Part shown: piece by piece, positions 47,518 through 55,964 of the stretch
Layout of the letters: every line of letters starts with the position of its first letter
How positions within the stretch are numbered: position 1 is the first letter of the stretch
Source of the DNA: Bordetella genomosp. 4
GTDB lineage: Bacteria; Pseudomonadota; Gammaproteobacteria; Burkholderiales; Burkholderiaceae_B
Assembly (NCBI RefSeq): GCF_002261185.1
Contig: NZ_NEVQ01000007.1
Location: forward strand, 1-64,000
Reading direction: 5' to 3'
DNA: 64,000 nucleotides
Notes under the pieces: generated by a model
Told to the model about the DNA's origin: nothing
Database searches by the model: none
What the model saw: only the letters and a program-made list of their open reading frames with translations
Position numbers and translations under genes: made by a program

Positions 47518-47589
47518 GACGAGTGAACGATGCGTGAACGACGCGGAATCAGACCAGAATCCGCGGGCGATAGGATATCGCTGAAATAT

Positions 47590-47605
47590 CTGTATATTTA
47601 AACAG
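47590..47605. promoter_or_regulatory. LexA (SOS) box upstream of uvrA
   Basis: CTGT-ATATTTAA-ACAG matches the gammaproteobacterial/betaproteobacterial LexA consensus CTGT-N8-ACAG exactly in its outer arms, with an AT-rich core and flanking TA dinucleotides. It lies 72 bases before the uvrA start codon, in the 312-bp divergent spacer (47518-47829), and is consistent with SOS induction of uvrA and the trailing pab genes. Confidence 0.85.
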
Positions 47606-47676
47606 TATCTTAGATTACCGCTAATCTGCGTAATTGTCGCGTGAATATGCTTCGCTCTGGCTGCTGATCGCCCGAT

Positions 47677-47706
47677 TTGGCTGGTGACGGCGTTTGAGGC
47701 TACAAT
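47677..47706 (+). promoter_or_regulatory. Sigma-70-type promoter of the small basic ORF
   Basis: TTGGCT (47677-47682), an 18-base spacer and TACAAT (47701-47706) form a good vegetative promoter pointing toward the small ORF at 47830. The predicted leader is about 115 bases. Confidence 0.65.
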
Positions 47707-47829
47707 GCCGAGTTATCCAATTTCTGCCGCCAGCCTGTGGCCCGTCAGTATTGCGGCGTAGCTGTCTACGCTTTGATGCTGGGAACGTCGGGCGGGTTTG
47801 GGCACTATCGAACCTTACCGGAGATCATC

Positions 47830-47958
47830 ATGGCTGAGCGCAAACGTGTGCGTCGTAACACCCTGGAACGCCGTTGCCTGGGCAAGTCTTTCAAGCGCTT
47901 GTTCGTCAACGCCCCCAAGGGTGTTTTCAAGATGCTGGAAAAAATCAAGCGCGTGTAA
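47830..47958 (+). CDS. Small basic protein of 42 residues, unknown function
   Basis: ATG 47830 follows GGAG by six bases and opens a 42-residue, very basic frame (about 15 Arg/Lys) that starts MAERKRVRRNTLERRCLGKS. It has one Cys and an amphipathic-looking C-terminal helix (KGVFKMLEKIKRV). A promoter lies upstream and a strong terminator directly after, so it looks like a single-gene transcript. I do not recognise the family. The charge would suit binding to nucleic acid or the ribosome, but that is only a guess. Confidence 0.65.
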   Translation: MAERKRVRRNTLERRCLGKSFKRLFVNAPKGVFKMLEKIKRV

Positions 47959-47982
47959 TTCTTGCGCCTTGATGTAAAAAAG

Positions 47983-48010
47983 CCACCGATCATGTCGGTG
48001 GTTTTTTTTT
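47983..48010 (+). terminator. Rho-independent terminator of the small basic ORF
   Basis: CCACCGA (47983-47989) pairs with TCGGTGG (47995-48001) around a five-base loop and is followed by nine T residues. Confidence 0.93.
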
Positions 48011-48164
48011 GCCGCCGGGCCGCCCCAAGGCAAAAAACGCCCCCTCGGGGGGCAGCAAGCCGAAGGCGCGGCGTGGGGGTTTTTTTCGCCGCCGGGCCGC
48101 CCCAAGGCAAAAAACGCCCCCTCGGGGGGCAGCAAGCCGAAGGCACGGCATGGGAGCTTTTTTT
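48011..48164. repeat. Tandem duplication of a 77-bp GC-rich terminator-like unit
   Basis: Unit 1 (48011-48087) and unit 2 (48088-48164) are nearly identical; differences are confined to the last ~25 bases (GCG/GCA, GCGTGGGGG/GCATGGGAG). Each has a GCCCCC-TC-GGGGGGC palindrome and ends in G-rich sequence followed by a T run. It lies between the small-ORF terminator and a converging LysR gene. Confidence 0.85.
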
Positions 48165-48186
48165 CTCCCGCCACAGCGCTGTCCGT

Positions 48187-49113
48187 TTAAACGACAGGCT
48201 CCAGCCAGGGACGCAGAAACTCCATGAATACCCGCGTTTTAGCCGGCATGACGGCGGTCGGCAATTCGGCATAGACCGCGAGGGGCTCCAGGCGCCATTC
48301 CGGCAGGATGCGCCGCAGGCCATTGCTGTCGATGATGGGGGCCAGGGCCCGGCAGTCGGGCAATCGGGTAATACCCATTCCCAGTCCGGCCAATGAGCCG
48401 ATCACGCTGATACTGTTGCCTGCGATAGCGCCTTTGACGGCTACGCGTTCACTGCGTTGGCCGTTATACAGGACCCAGAAGGAATGTTCCGGATCGATCG
48501 TGGTACGAAAGCATTCGTGGTTTGACAGGTCGGAAGGCTGTTGGGGTTCGCCATGTTCGCGCAAATAGTCGGCCGACGCGTACAGATGCGTATCCAGTGA
48601 GGCGATTTCCCTGGAGATCGATTCTTCGACGGCGCCCGGTTCGGACACGGGGGCGCTGCGGCCGAAACGCAATACCAGATCAAAGGGGCCGCCTTGCGAG
48701 TTCTCGGCGGCCTTCATGCTGGTGTCGAACTCGCATTCCAAGTCCGGGTAGCGTTCGGTAAACGCCTTCAATGCATCCGGCAGTAGCCAGATGGCGATGC
48801 TGTACGGAATGGCGATGGTGAGCCGTCCCTGTGGGCTGGCAGACAAAGTCTGCAGTTGTTCGTGTGCCAAGCGGGCTTCGTCAACAAGCCCTTGGCATCG
48901 TCGCAAATAGGCGGCGCCAGCGTTGGTGAGCTCCAGGCGCCGGGTATTGCGGTTGATCAGCCGTAATCCGATCGCCTGTTCCAGTTGGCCGATGCGGCGC
49001 GATAGGGTCGAGGTCGGCATGGCGAGCGCTCGTGCGGCCAGACTGAAGCTCTTGCGGCGAGCAACTTCGACGAACAGCGCGATATCGTTTAACTGGATAG
49101 GATGAGAGTCCAT
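48187..49113 (-). CDS. LysR-family transcriptional regulator
   Basis: This 308-residue regulator has an N-terminal winged HTH (about residues 6-65; SFSLAARALAMPTSTLSRRI) and an effector domain of the type seen in CrgA/DsdC-like LysR members (WRLEPLAVYAELPTAVMPAKTR at the end). It has no obvious divergent target: the glycosyltransferase gene starts 233 bases away on the other strand and is unrelated in theme. The spacer 49114-49346 shows nothing else. Confidence 0.92.
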   Translation of the reverse strand: MDSHPIQLNDIALFVEVARRKSFSLAARALAMPTSTLSRRIGQLEQAIGLRLINRNTRRLELTNAGAAYLRRCQGLVDEARLAHEQLQTLSASPQGRLTIAIPYSIAIWLLPDALKAFTERYPDLECEFDTSMKAAENSQGGPFDLVLRFGRSAPVSEPGAVEESISREIASLDTHLYASADYLREHGEPQQPSDLSNHECFRTTIDPEHSFWVLYNGQRSERVAVKGAIAGNSISVIGSLAGLGMGITRLPDCRALAPIIDSNGLRRILPEWRLEPLAVYAELPTAVMPAKTRVFMEFLRPWLEPVV

Positions 49114-49346
49114 AGGTCGTCCGTGGCAGCCGCCAGAGTTTACTCGCTGGATGGCGTTTTGTTAGCGGCTGGCGCCAGACAACGACGATATACCTGTTTC
49201 ACTACGGCAGAATTTGCAAAATTTGTTTTCAAAATGGCTGTTGCGGAACACCTCTGCCGTCTGCATATCCTCCTACACTTACCCCAGTTTTTACTTGTGA
49301 GCAGTGCGGCTGCCGTGGTCGCGCTCCCGCGGACCTGTTTGATTGC

Positions 49347-50282
49347 ATGAGTGAGCCTCAATACACGTTCACGATACTGACGCCCACTTATAACCGGGCC
49401 GGCACTTTGCATCGTGTGCATGAATCCCTGAAACGACAGGTGTGTCGTGATTTCGAATGGCTGATCGTAGATGACGGTTCGACGGACCGCACGCACGAAG
49501 CCGTCCGGGCATGGCAAGCCGAGGCTGAGTTTCCGATTCGATATATCTGGCAGAAAAACCAGCATAAAAAAACGGCTTTCAATCGCGGTGTGCGTGAGGC
49601 GCATGGCGAGTTCATCATCACGTTGGACAGCGATGATGAAGTGACGCCTGATGCTCTGCAGATATTGAAGGACGCCTGGGAAAGTATCGCGCCGGATCAA
49701 CGCGAGCGATATGTGGGGGTGACTGGCCTGTGCGCCCGGCCCGATGGCGAGATTGTGGGGGATCGTTTCCCCCAGGATGTTTTCGATGTGTCGGCCGTTG
49801 ATCTGTATTTCCGCTACCGGATCAAGGGCGAAAAATTCGGCAGCCTGCGTACGGCCGTGCTGCGCCGTTTTCCTTTTCCCGAGGATGTGGCGGGCTTCGT
49901 GCCGGAGAGCCTGATCTGGTGGGCGATGGCGCGGGCGGGATACTTGAATCATTGTATTAACCGCGTGGTCCGTGTTTATCACCCGAGTCCGGATGGATTG
50001 AGCCGGGGGGCGGTATCGATACGCAATAACGCGCAGGGGCTGTATCTGCTGGCTTGGGATGTGCTCGAGCACCACATGGAGTGGTTCCGGTTTCGGCCCA
50101 AGGATTTCCTGATGGCTGCGGCGCGGTTTACGCGGTTCCGCTTGGATCTGGAGCATTCAGGCGTGCCCACGGCGGTGCAGGCGTATCCGCTGACTCGGCC
50201 GAGCGCCAAGGTGCTGGTGGCGTTGATGTGGCCGTTGGGATATATGTTGTACCGGCGGGATCAGCGGCGCGGCGTCGCTTAG
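49347..50282 (+). CDS. Family 2 glycosyltransferase
   Basis: This 311-residue inverting GT-A transferase has the nucleotide-sugar half in its first ~120 residues: TFTILTPTYNRAGTLHRV, WLIVDDGSTDRT and the metal-binding DSDDE after FIITL. The C-terminal third holds basic and hydrophobic stretches but no clear membrane anchor until the last ~20 residues. It stands alone, so the glycan it builds (LPS, capsule or other) cannot be told. Confidence 0.92.
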   Translation: MSEPQYTFTILTPTYNRAGTLHRVHESLKRQVCRDFEWLIVDDGSTDRTHEAVRAWQAEAEFPIRYIWQKNQHKKTAFNRGVREAHGEFIITLDSDDEVTPDALQILKDAWESIAPDQRERYVGVTGLCARPDGEIVGDRFPQDVFDVSAVDLYFRYRIKGEKFGSLRTAVLRRFPFPEDVAGFVPESLIWWAMARAGYLNHCINRVVRVYHPSPDGLSRGAVSIRNNAQGLYLLAWDVLEHHMEWFRFRPKDFLMAAARFTRFRLDLEHSGVPTAVQAYPLTRPSAKVLVALMWPLGYMLYRRDQRRGVA

Positions 50283-50325
50283 CGCTGCGCCAGGGCGATT
50301 TCGCTGAGCCCGCTCTCGAGTGGTT

Positions 50326-50838
50326 TCAGTGAATGCTATGCCCGGGAGGAATAGCGGCGTCGTAGTCGTCGTCTTCGTCATCGTTTTCATCTTCATCCTC
50401 CTCCTCGTCTACGTCGGGCAAGGGCTCATCGGATAATGCAAAGGGCAGGACGTCCAGCAGGTCGTCGGACCAGGCGGTTTCTTCGCCGGATTGGTCTAGT
50501 TTGACGAAGCGTTCGCCTTCGGCCAGGGTGATCTGGATGGCCCAGAGATAGAGGCAATCGTAGGTGTCGTTGTCGGTAGGACTGAGGCCGCCGCGGTTGC
50601 CCAGGAGCCTGGCCTGGGGGCCGCCCAATTGGACGTGAGGCTGGTCGTCGTCTTTGGCGCTTTGCTCGACGGGAATGCCGAAGCTGACCCATTCGGTGCC
50701 TTCGTCACCCAGGACGACTTCGGCCAAGACGGGTTTGCCCAGATAGGCGCTGAGGGCGTCAGCGGTTTTGGAGAGCATGTCCAGCTCTTGGGAGCTGAAA
50801 TGCGTCAACGGGGCCGGGGGCGTGGTGGAGGCGGTCAT
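50326..50838 (-). CDS. Conserved acidic protein of unknown function
   Basis: This 170-residue cytosolic-looking protein starts at ATG 50838 (AGGA upstream). Its centre has ordered sequence (GTEWVSFGIPVEQ, DCLYLWAIQITLAEGERF). Its C-terminal 35 residues are almost all Asp/Glu, with a run around residues 136-160. I do not recognise a named family. Acidic tails of this kind occur in chaperones and DNA mimics, but nothing else here supports either role. Confidence 0.75.
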   Translation of the reverse strand: MTASTTPPAPLTHFSSQELDMLSKTADALSAYLGKPVLAEVVLGDEGTEWVSFGIPVEQSAKDDDQPHVQLGGPQARLLGNRGGLSPTDNDTYDCLYLWAIQITLAEGERFVKLDQSGEETAWSDDLLDVLPFALSDEPLPDVDEEEDEDENDDEDDDYDAAIPPGHSIH

Positions 50839-50995
50839 GATGGGTCCTGATAGGGCACTGCGAGTGATCGAGACGATACGTGCTGTGCAGCCGTCTTTAC
50901 GAAACCGATATTGTCGCTCGTTTCGCAAGCGCGGCGGCGATGTTCACGATACAGCGCTAATATCGCGGCTTTGCTTACGCAAAATCTGTGTTGTC

Positions 50996-51895
50996 ATGTC
51001 GAATGCTGTAACGGCGCCGTCGGCGCGCCATATGTTGTTTCCGCTGCTAGCCGCGTTGATCTGGTCACTGAATATGGTGGTGACCAAGATGGCAGCTGAT
51101 GTCATCGCGCCAGCCGTGATTGGATTTTATCGCTGGGTGCTGGCAGGCGTGATCCTGACGCCTTTTGTGCTGCCGGGGGTATTGCGCGGCTGGCGCGCGA
51201 TCGTGCCGCATCTGGGCAAACTGGCTGTGCTGGGCGCGCTGGGTATGGCGGTGTATCAAGGGCTGATTTATGTGGCGGCGGCGACGACCACGGCGACCAA
51301 TATGGGCATCATTACGGCTATGGTGCCGTTGCTGACGATTGTGCTGGTGTGCATCGTGTTGCGCGAGCTGCCGGCCTGGACCGCCGTCGCGGGCGGAGCG
51401 TTGTCCCTGCTCGGACTGGGCGTGTTGCTCGGCGAGGGGAATCCGCTGCGTTTGCTTGAGGTCGGCGGCAGTACGGGCGACGCATTGATGGGCGTGGCGG
51501 CGCTGGCTTATGCGATGTATGGAGTGTTGCTGCGCCGCTGGCCGTTGCCGATCGGCGTGTGGCAGTCACTTTATGTGCAGGTGTTGTTCGGGATTCTGTT
51601 TCAGGTGCCTTCGTTCTTGTTGGCGCCAGCATCGCCGTTGAATGCCAGCAATATTCCCTTGGTCCTCTATGCCGGGATTTTTCCGTCGCTGTTTGCGCCC
51701 TATCTGTGGATGCAGGGCGTGCGTTATTTAGGACCGAATCGGGCCAGCATTTTTTTGAACCTGATGCCGGTCGGCACCGTAGCGATTGCCGCCGTCATGT
51801 TGAATGAGGTGCCGCATAGCTATCACATCCTGGGCGGTGCGATGGCGTTGGCGGGAGTGAGTCTGGCGCAGTGGCGGCCGCGGGCGGCTGGCTGA
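50996..51895 (+). CDS. EamA-family (DMT) membrane transporter
   Basis: This 299-residue inner-membrane protein of the drug/metabolite transporter superfamily is made of two EamA repeats with about ten helices (for example LLAALIWSLNMVVTKMAADV and GVRYLGPNRASIFLNLMPVG). I use ATG 50996; the longer open frame overlaps the opposite-strand acidic-protein gene and is not family-like. Such proteins often export amino acids or nucleobases; the substrate is unknown. Confidence 0.9.
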   Translation: MSNAVTAPSARHMLFPLLAALIWSLNMVVTKMAADVIAPAVIGFYRWVLAGVILTPFVLPGVLRGWRAIVPHLGKLAVLGALGMAVYQGLIYVAAATTTATNMGIITAMVPLLTIVLVCIVLRELPAWTAVAGGALSLLGLGVLLGEGNPLRLLEVGGSTGDALMGVAALAYAMYGVLLRRWPLPIGVWQSLYVQVLFGILFQVPSFLLAPASPLNASNIPLVLYAGIFPSLFAPYLWMQGVRYLGPNRASIFLNLMPVGTVAIAAVMLNEVPHSYHILGGAMALAGVSLAQWRPRAAG

Positions 51896-51952
51896 GGCTA
51901 TTCCGGCCTACAATCATGGCTTCCCTCTGATTCGTCTTTTGCATAAGAGTCC

Positions 51953-53626
51953 ATGGCCCAATACGTCTACACCATGAATCGCGTTGGCAAGATCGTGCCG
52001 CCAAAGCGGCAGATTTTGCGTGACATTTCTCTTTCGTTTTTCCCCGGCGCCAAAATCGGCGTGCTGGGCCTGAACGGTTCGGGCAAATCCACTTTGCTCA
52101 AGATCATGGCCGGCGTGGACAAGGAAATCGAAGGCGAAGCCGTCCCCATGCCGGGCTTGAATATCGGCTACCTTCCCCAGGAACCGCAGTTGAATCCCGA
52201 GCACACGGTGCGCCAGGCCGTCGAAGAAGGCCTGGGAGCCGTGGTGCACGCCAAGAAACGCCTGGACGAGGTCTATGCAGCCTATGCCGAACCCGATGCG
52301 GATTTTGACGCCTTGGCGGCCGAGCAGGCCGAGCTCGAGGCGGTGATCGCCGCCGCAGCATCCAGTGGTGCGGACGATATCGAGCATCAAATGGAGATCG
52401 CGGCCGATGCGTTGCGTTTGCCGCCGTGGGATGCCACGGTGGGTAATTTGTCGGGTGGTGAAAAGCGCCGCGTGGCTCTGTGCCGCCTGCTGCTGTCCAA
52501 GCCCGACATGTTGCTGCTGGACGAGCCGACCAACCACCTGGATGCAGAAAGCGTGGAATGGCTGGAGCAGTTCCTGCACAAATTCCCGGGCACGGTGGTG
52601 GGTGTGACCCACGATCGCTACTTCCTGGATAACGCGGCCGAGTGGATTCTGGAACTCGACCGGGGTCATGGTATCCCCTGGAAAGGCAACTACAGTTCCT
52701 GGCTCGAGCAAAAAGACGCTCGCCTGAAACAAGAAGAAGCCTCGGAATCGGCTCGCCAAAAGACCATCAAGAAAGAACTCGAATGGGTACGTCAGAATCC
52801 TAAGGGCCGTCAGGCCAAGGCCAAAGCCCGTCTGGCGCGATTCGAGGAACTGTCTTCGTACGAATACCAAAAACGCAATGAAACCCAGGAAATCTTCATT
52901 CCTGTGGGCGAGCGGTTGGGCAACGAAGTCATCGAATTCAATAACGTCAGCAAAGCCTATGGCGACCGGCTGCTGATCGACAACCTCAGCTTCAAGGTGC
53001 CTCCCGGCGCGATTGTGGGCATCATCGGCGCCAACGGCGCAGGTAAATCGACCTTGTTCCGCATGATCGCGGGCCGCGAGCAGCCGGACTCGGGCAGCGT
53101 GGTGCTGGGTAAGACGGTGCAATTGGCCTTTGTCGATCAGTCGCGCGACTCGTTGCAAGACAACAAGTCCGTCTTCGATGCGGTGGCGGACGGCGCAGAT
53201 CTGTTGACCGTGGGCAAATTTGAAATGTCCTCGCGGGCCTACCTGGGCCGCTTTAACTTCAAAGGCGCCGATCAAAACAAGGTGGTCGGGCAGTTGTCGG
53301 GCGGTGAACGCGGCCGTTTGCACTTGGCCAAGACGCTGGTCGCGGGTGGCAACGTGTTGCTGCTGGACGAACCGTCGAACGATCTGGACGTCGAAACCTT
53401 GCGTGCGCTCGAAGACGCCTTGCTCGAATTCCCGGGCAGCGTGATGGTCATCAGCCACGATCGCTGGTTCCTGGATCGTATTGCCACGCATATCCTGGCG
53501 TTCGAGGGCGATTCGCAGGTGGTGTTCTTCGATGGCAACTACCAGGAATACGAGGCTGACAAAAAACGCCGCCTGGGCGAAGAGGGCGCCAAGCCGCGTC
53601 GTCTGCGCTACAAGGCTTTGAAGTAA
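51953..53626 (+). CDS. ettA: Energy-dependent translational throttle protein EttA (ABC-F)
   Basis: This 557-residue soluble ABC-F protein binds the ribosomal E site and gates translation by ADP/ATP ratio. It has two ATP-binding cassettes (Walker A GLNGSGKS and GANGAGKS; signatures [20 protein letters not shown] and [15 protein letters not shown]) joined by the helical linker around residues 240-310, plus the arm near 95-135. It starts [20 protein letters not shown], as in EttA. A TACAAT -10-like box lies at 51910-51915. Confidence 0.95.
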   Translation: MAQYVYTMNRVGKIVPPKRQILRDISLSFFPGAKIGVLGLNGSGKSTLLKIMAGVDKEIEGEAVPMPGLNIGYLPQEPQLNPEHTVRQAVEEGLGAVVHAKKRLDEVYAAYAEPDADFDALAAEQAELEAVIAAAASSGADDIEHQMEIAADALRLPPWDATVGNLSGGEKRRVALCRLLLSKPDMLLLDEPTNHLDAESVEWLEQFLHKFPGTVVGVTHDRYFLDNAAEWILELDRGHGIPWKGNYSSWLEQKDARLKQEEASESARQKTIKKELEWVRQNPKGRQAKAKARLARFEELSSYEYQKRNETQEIFIPVGERLGNEVIEFNNVSKAYGDRLLIDNLSFKVPPGAIVGIIGANGAGKSTLFRMIAGREQPDSGSVVLGKTVQLAFVDQSRDSLQDNKSVFDAVADGADLLTVGKFEMSSRAYLGRFNFKGADQNKVVGQLSGGERGRLHLAKTLVAGGNVLLLDEPSNDLDVETLRALEDALLEFPGSVMVISHDRWFLDRIATHILAFEGDSQVVFFDGNYQEYEADKKRRLGEEGAKPRRLRYKALK

Positions 53627-53651
53627 ACCTTCGACATAGGTCCTGCCTGCC

Positions 53652-54185
53652 ATGTTGCTCAACGCCGCCGATTCGACATTGTTGATCGTGGACATGCAGG
53701 AACGCCTGCAGCCCGCGATTTCCCAAGGGATGGAGTCGGCAGCGGTGGCTCGCAAGCTGGCCCAGGGGGCTCGCTTGCTGGACGTGCCTGTGGTTGCTAC
53801 CGAGCACAGCAGCGCGGCACTGGGCAGGACTATCGCGCCGCTATGCGAGTCGGTGCAGTCGGTGTTTCAAAAACGGCATTTTTCGGCTGTGCGCGAACCT
53901 GGTTTCGAGGCTTGGCTGCCTCCGGCCCGGCGCACGATTCTGGTGGCTGGCTGGGAAGCCCACGTCTGCGTGCTGCAAACGATTGTGGGCCTGCTGGAGC
54001 TCAACTATCACGCAGTTTTTGTCACAGATGCGGCGGGCTCTCGCCGTCCCGCAGATCACTATGCTGGTCTGCGGCGCATCCGGGCAGCGGGCGCCACGGT
54101 CATTACCGCCGAGATGGCTTTATTCGAATGGATGGAAACCTGCGACCATCCCCGCTTTCGCGACGTGTTACAGCTCGTGAAATAA
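53652..54185 (+). CDS. Isochorismatase-family hydrolase
   Basis: This 177-residue cysteine hydrolase has the family triad D14 (LLIVDMQERL), K74 (VFQKRHFS) and C106 (AHVCVLQT). The cis-peptide region around VAGWEAHVC is present. YcaC-like proteins share this pattern; the substrate may be an amide or an isochorismate-like compound. It starts 25 bases after ettA and may be transcribed with it. Confidence 0.92.
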   Translation: MLLNAADSTLLIVDMQERLQPAISQGMESAAVARKLAQGARLLDVPVVATEHSSAALGRTIAPLCESVQSVFQKRHFSAVREPGFEAWLPPARRTILVAGWEAHVCVLQTIVGLLELNYHAVFVTDAAGSRRPADHYAGLRRIRAAGATVITAEMALFEWMETCDHPRFRDVLQLVK

Positions 54186-54230
54186 TCCCGACAACTGGCT
54201 ACGGTGCATAGGGGAACAAGGGTTATTACC

Positions 54231-54255
54231 TACCCATGGATACAATTTATGGGTA
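54231..54255. promoter_or_regulatory. Dyad upstream of the small lipoprotein gene
   Basis: TACCCAT (54231-54237) and ATGGGTA (54249-54255) form a perfect inverted repeat around an 11-base centre that contains TACAAT. It lies about 107 bases before the lipoprotein start and could be an operator over a promoter. Confidence 0.35.
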
Positions 54256-54361
54256 TCCCTCACAGCCAAGCGAGGCACTTTTTGAGATCCTGACAGTTCA
54301 TAAAAGTGCGGGGTGTTTTCGCCGTGGGGCGGCTCGCCAGCAAGAACAGGAGTCTCAAATC

Positions 54362-54586
54362 ATGATGAAAATCGGAACTATCTCAAAAGTGGGTATGGCT
54401 ATTTTGCTGGCGGTTTCTGTGGCGGGCTGTTCGTCGTGGGACAGCATGAGCCGTCGTCAAAAGAGCACGGTGGGCGGTGCAGCCGTGGGCGGCGTGGCCG
54501 GTGCCGTAATCACTAACGGCGGTATCCTCGGCACCATCGGTGGCGCTGCGCTGGGCGGTATCATCGGTGACCAAGTCGGTAAATAA
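54362..54586 (+). CDS. Small glycine-zipper lipoprotein (OsmB-like)
   Basis: This 74-residue outer-envelope lipoprotein has a signal sequence ending in the lipobox VAGC (acylated Cys at about residue 24). The rest is a glycine-zipper membrane hairpin (GGAAVGGVAGAVITNGGILG then GGAALGGIIGDQVGK). ATG 54362 follows AGGAG; the upstream open frame is not coding. OsmB-type proteins respond to osmotic or envelope stress. Confidence 0.87.
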   Translation: MMKIGTISKVGMAILLAVSVAGCSSWDSMSRRQKSTVGGAAVGGVAGAVITNGGILGTIGGAALGGIIGDQVGK

Positions 54587-54694
54587 AGCCTGACCGCAGC
54601 GAAGCCGCATGCGTGGCTTCGCGCTACACACGCGAATGATGCCAGGGCCAGCGACTGATTAGCGCTGCACTGGTATCACATCACAGCGTTGAAT

Positions 54695-54735
54695 ATGACA
54701 AAGGGCTTCGACTATTCGTCGAGGCCCTTTGTCAT
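54695..54735. terminator. Bidirectional stem-loop between the lipoprotein gene and minE
   Basis: An 18-bp stem (54695-54712 with 54718-54735, one wobble pair) around a five-base loop separates two converging genes. The stem ends in A/T-rich pairs, but there is no long T tract outside it. It probably acts as a terminator or transcript-end stabiliser. Confidence 0.7.
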
Positions 54736-54756
54736 GTGACAGCCGATACGCCGCAA

Positions 54757-55017
54757 TCAGGCTTCTTTTTGCGGCATTTCGATTTTGACTTCCAGCACTT
54801 CCAGGGTGTCCTGGCGTTCCAGGTGCACCCGGATGTCATCGGGGTTGATGTTCACGTATTTGGAGATGACGGCGACCAGCTCTTGCTGCAATTGCGGCAA
54901 GTAGTCGGGCGATGCGCCGCGGCCCGTGCGTTCGTGTGCCAGGATGATCTGCAGGCGTTCCTTGGCGACGACCGCCGAAGTTTTTTTCTGCCCAAGCAGA
55001 AACGACAGGAAAGACAT
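54757..55017 (-). CDS. minE: Cell-division topological factor MinE
   Basis: This 86-residue protein releases MinD from the membrane and drives its pole-to-pole oscillation. The N-terminal amphipathic membrane-binding stretch ([15 protein letters not shown]) and the anti-MinCD helix region ([14 protein letters not shown]) are visible, followed by the dimerising topological-specificity domain. It lies three bases after minD. Confidence 0.96.
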   Translation of the reverse strand: MSFLSFLLGQKKTSAVVAKERLQIILAHERTGRGASPDYLPQLQQELVAVISKYVNINPDDIRVHLERQDTLEVLEVKIEMPQKEA

Positions 55018-55020
55018 TGC

Positions 55021-55839
55021 TTACTTCCCTCCGAATAGGCGCTTGAGCAAGCTGGGTTTGTTGTAGTCCGTGAAGCGCAGCGGTTTTTCTTCGCCCAGAT
55101 AGCGCGCGACGACGTCCTTGTAGGCCTCGGACACGTCGCTGTCGCGCAAGTGGATGGCGGGCAGGCCCTGGTTGGAGGCCTGCAGTACGGCTTCGGACTC
55201 GGGAATGACGCCGATGAGCTTGATGCGCAGGATGTCCTCGATGTCGCTCAAGGACAGCATTTCGCCATCGTTGACCCGCTTGGGGTTGTAGCGTGTCAAC
55301 AGGAGGTATTCCTTGACGGGCTCTTCATCGGCCTCGATGGCGCGGCGTGACTTGGAGGCCAAAATACCCAGAATACGATCGGAATCGCGCACCGAGGAGA
55401 CTTCGGGGTTGGTCACGACCAACGCATCATCGGCGAAATAGGCTGCCATCAACGCGCCGGCTTCGATCCCGGCCGGCGAGTCGCACACGATGTAGTCGAA
55501 GCCCATTTCCTTGAGTTCTTCGATGACTTTGCCGACGCCTTCCTGGGTCAGCGCGTCTTTGTCGCGTGTTTGCGAGGCAGGCAGGACGAACAGGTTTTCC
55601 AGCTGCTTGTCTTTGATCAAGGCCTGCTTGAGCGTGGCCTCGCCCTGGATGACGTTGACGAAGTCATACACGACGCGGCGTTCGCAGCCCATGATGAGAT
55701 CCAGGTTGCGCAGGCCGACGTCAAAGTCGATCACGGCGGTTTTATGGCCGCGCATGGCCAGACCGGAGGAAAAGCTGGCGCTCGTGGTGGTCTTGCCGAC
55801 TCCACCCTTTCCGGAAGTCACCACAACAATTCGTGTCAT
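55021..55839 (-). CDS. minD: Septum-site-determining ATPase MinD
   Basis: This 272-residue ParA-type ATPase cycles on the inner membrane and recruits MinC. It has a deviant Walker A GKGGVGKTTT (residues 10-19), the DFDVGLRNLDLIMG switch, and a C-terminal amphipathic membrane-targeting helix (KPSLLKRLFGGK). Length is typical. It is separated from minC by an unusually structured 125-base gap. Confidence 0.97.
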   Translation of the reverse strand: MTRIVVVTSGKGGVGKTTTSASFSSGLAMRGHKTAVIDFDVGLRNLDLIMGCERRVVYDFVNVIQGEATLKQALIKDKQLENLFVLPASQTRDKDALTQEGVGKVIEELKEMGFDYIVCDSPAGIEAGALMAAYFADDALVVTNPEVSSVRDSDRILGILASKSRRAIEADEEPVKEYLLLTRYNPKRVNDGEMLSLSDIEDILRIKLIGVIPESEAVLQASNQGLPAIHLRDSDVSEAYKDVVARYLGEEKPLRFTDYNKPSLLKRLFGGK

Positions 55840-55894
55840 GACTGTTTAACCCTTATGTTCGAATAAATCGCGTTATCGTAAAGCAAAAAGCCGA

Positions 55895-55951
55895 TGTAAG
55901 GCTTCTTACAAGATGTAGACCTCGTTATCGGATGGTGTATCCGATAACGAG
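55895..55951 (-). promoter_or_regulatory. Two perfect hairpins in the minC-minD spacer
   Basis: A 13-bp perfect inverted repeat (55921-55933 with 55939-55951, loop GGTGT) and, closer to minD, TGTAAG-GCTT-CTTACA (about 55895-55910) lie between minC and minD. They could attenuate transcription or set the minC/minDE ratio. A short T run follows only further on (minus-strand GGCTTTTTGC), so full termination is unlikely. Confidence 0.55.
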
Positions 55952-55964
55952 ATCCATGTTTGGT

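Noticed and set aside
51914-53755. 613-codon minus-strand frame opposite ettA
   Set aside because: Complement of ettA; no domain features.
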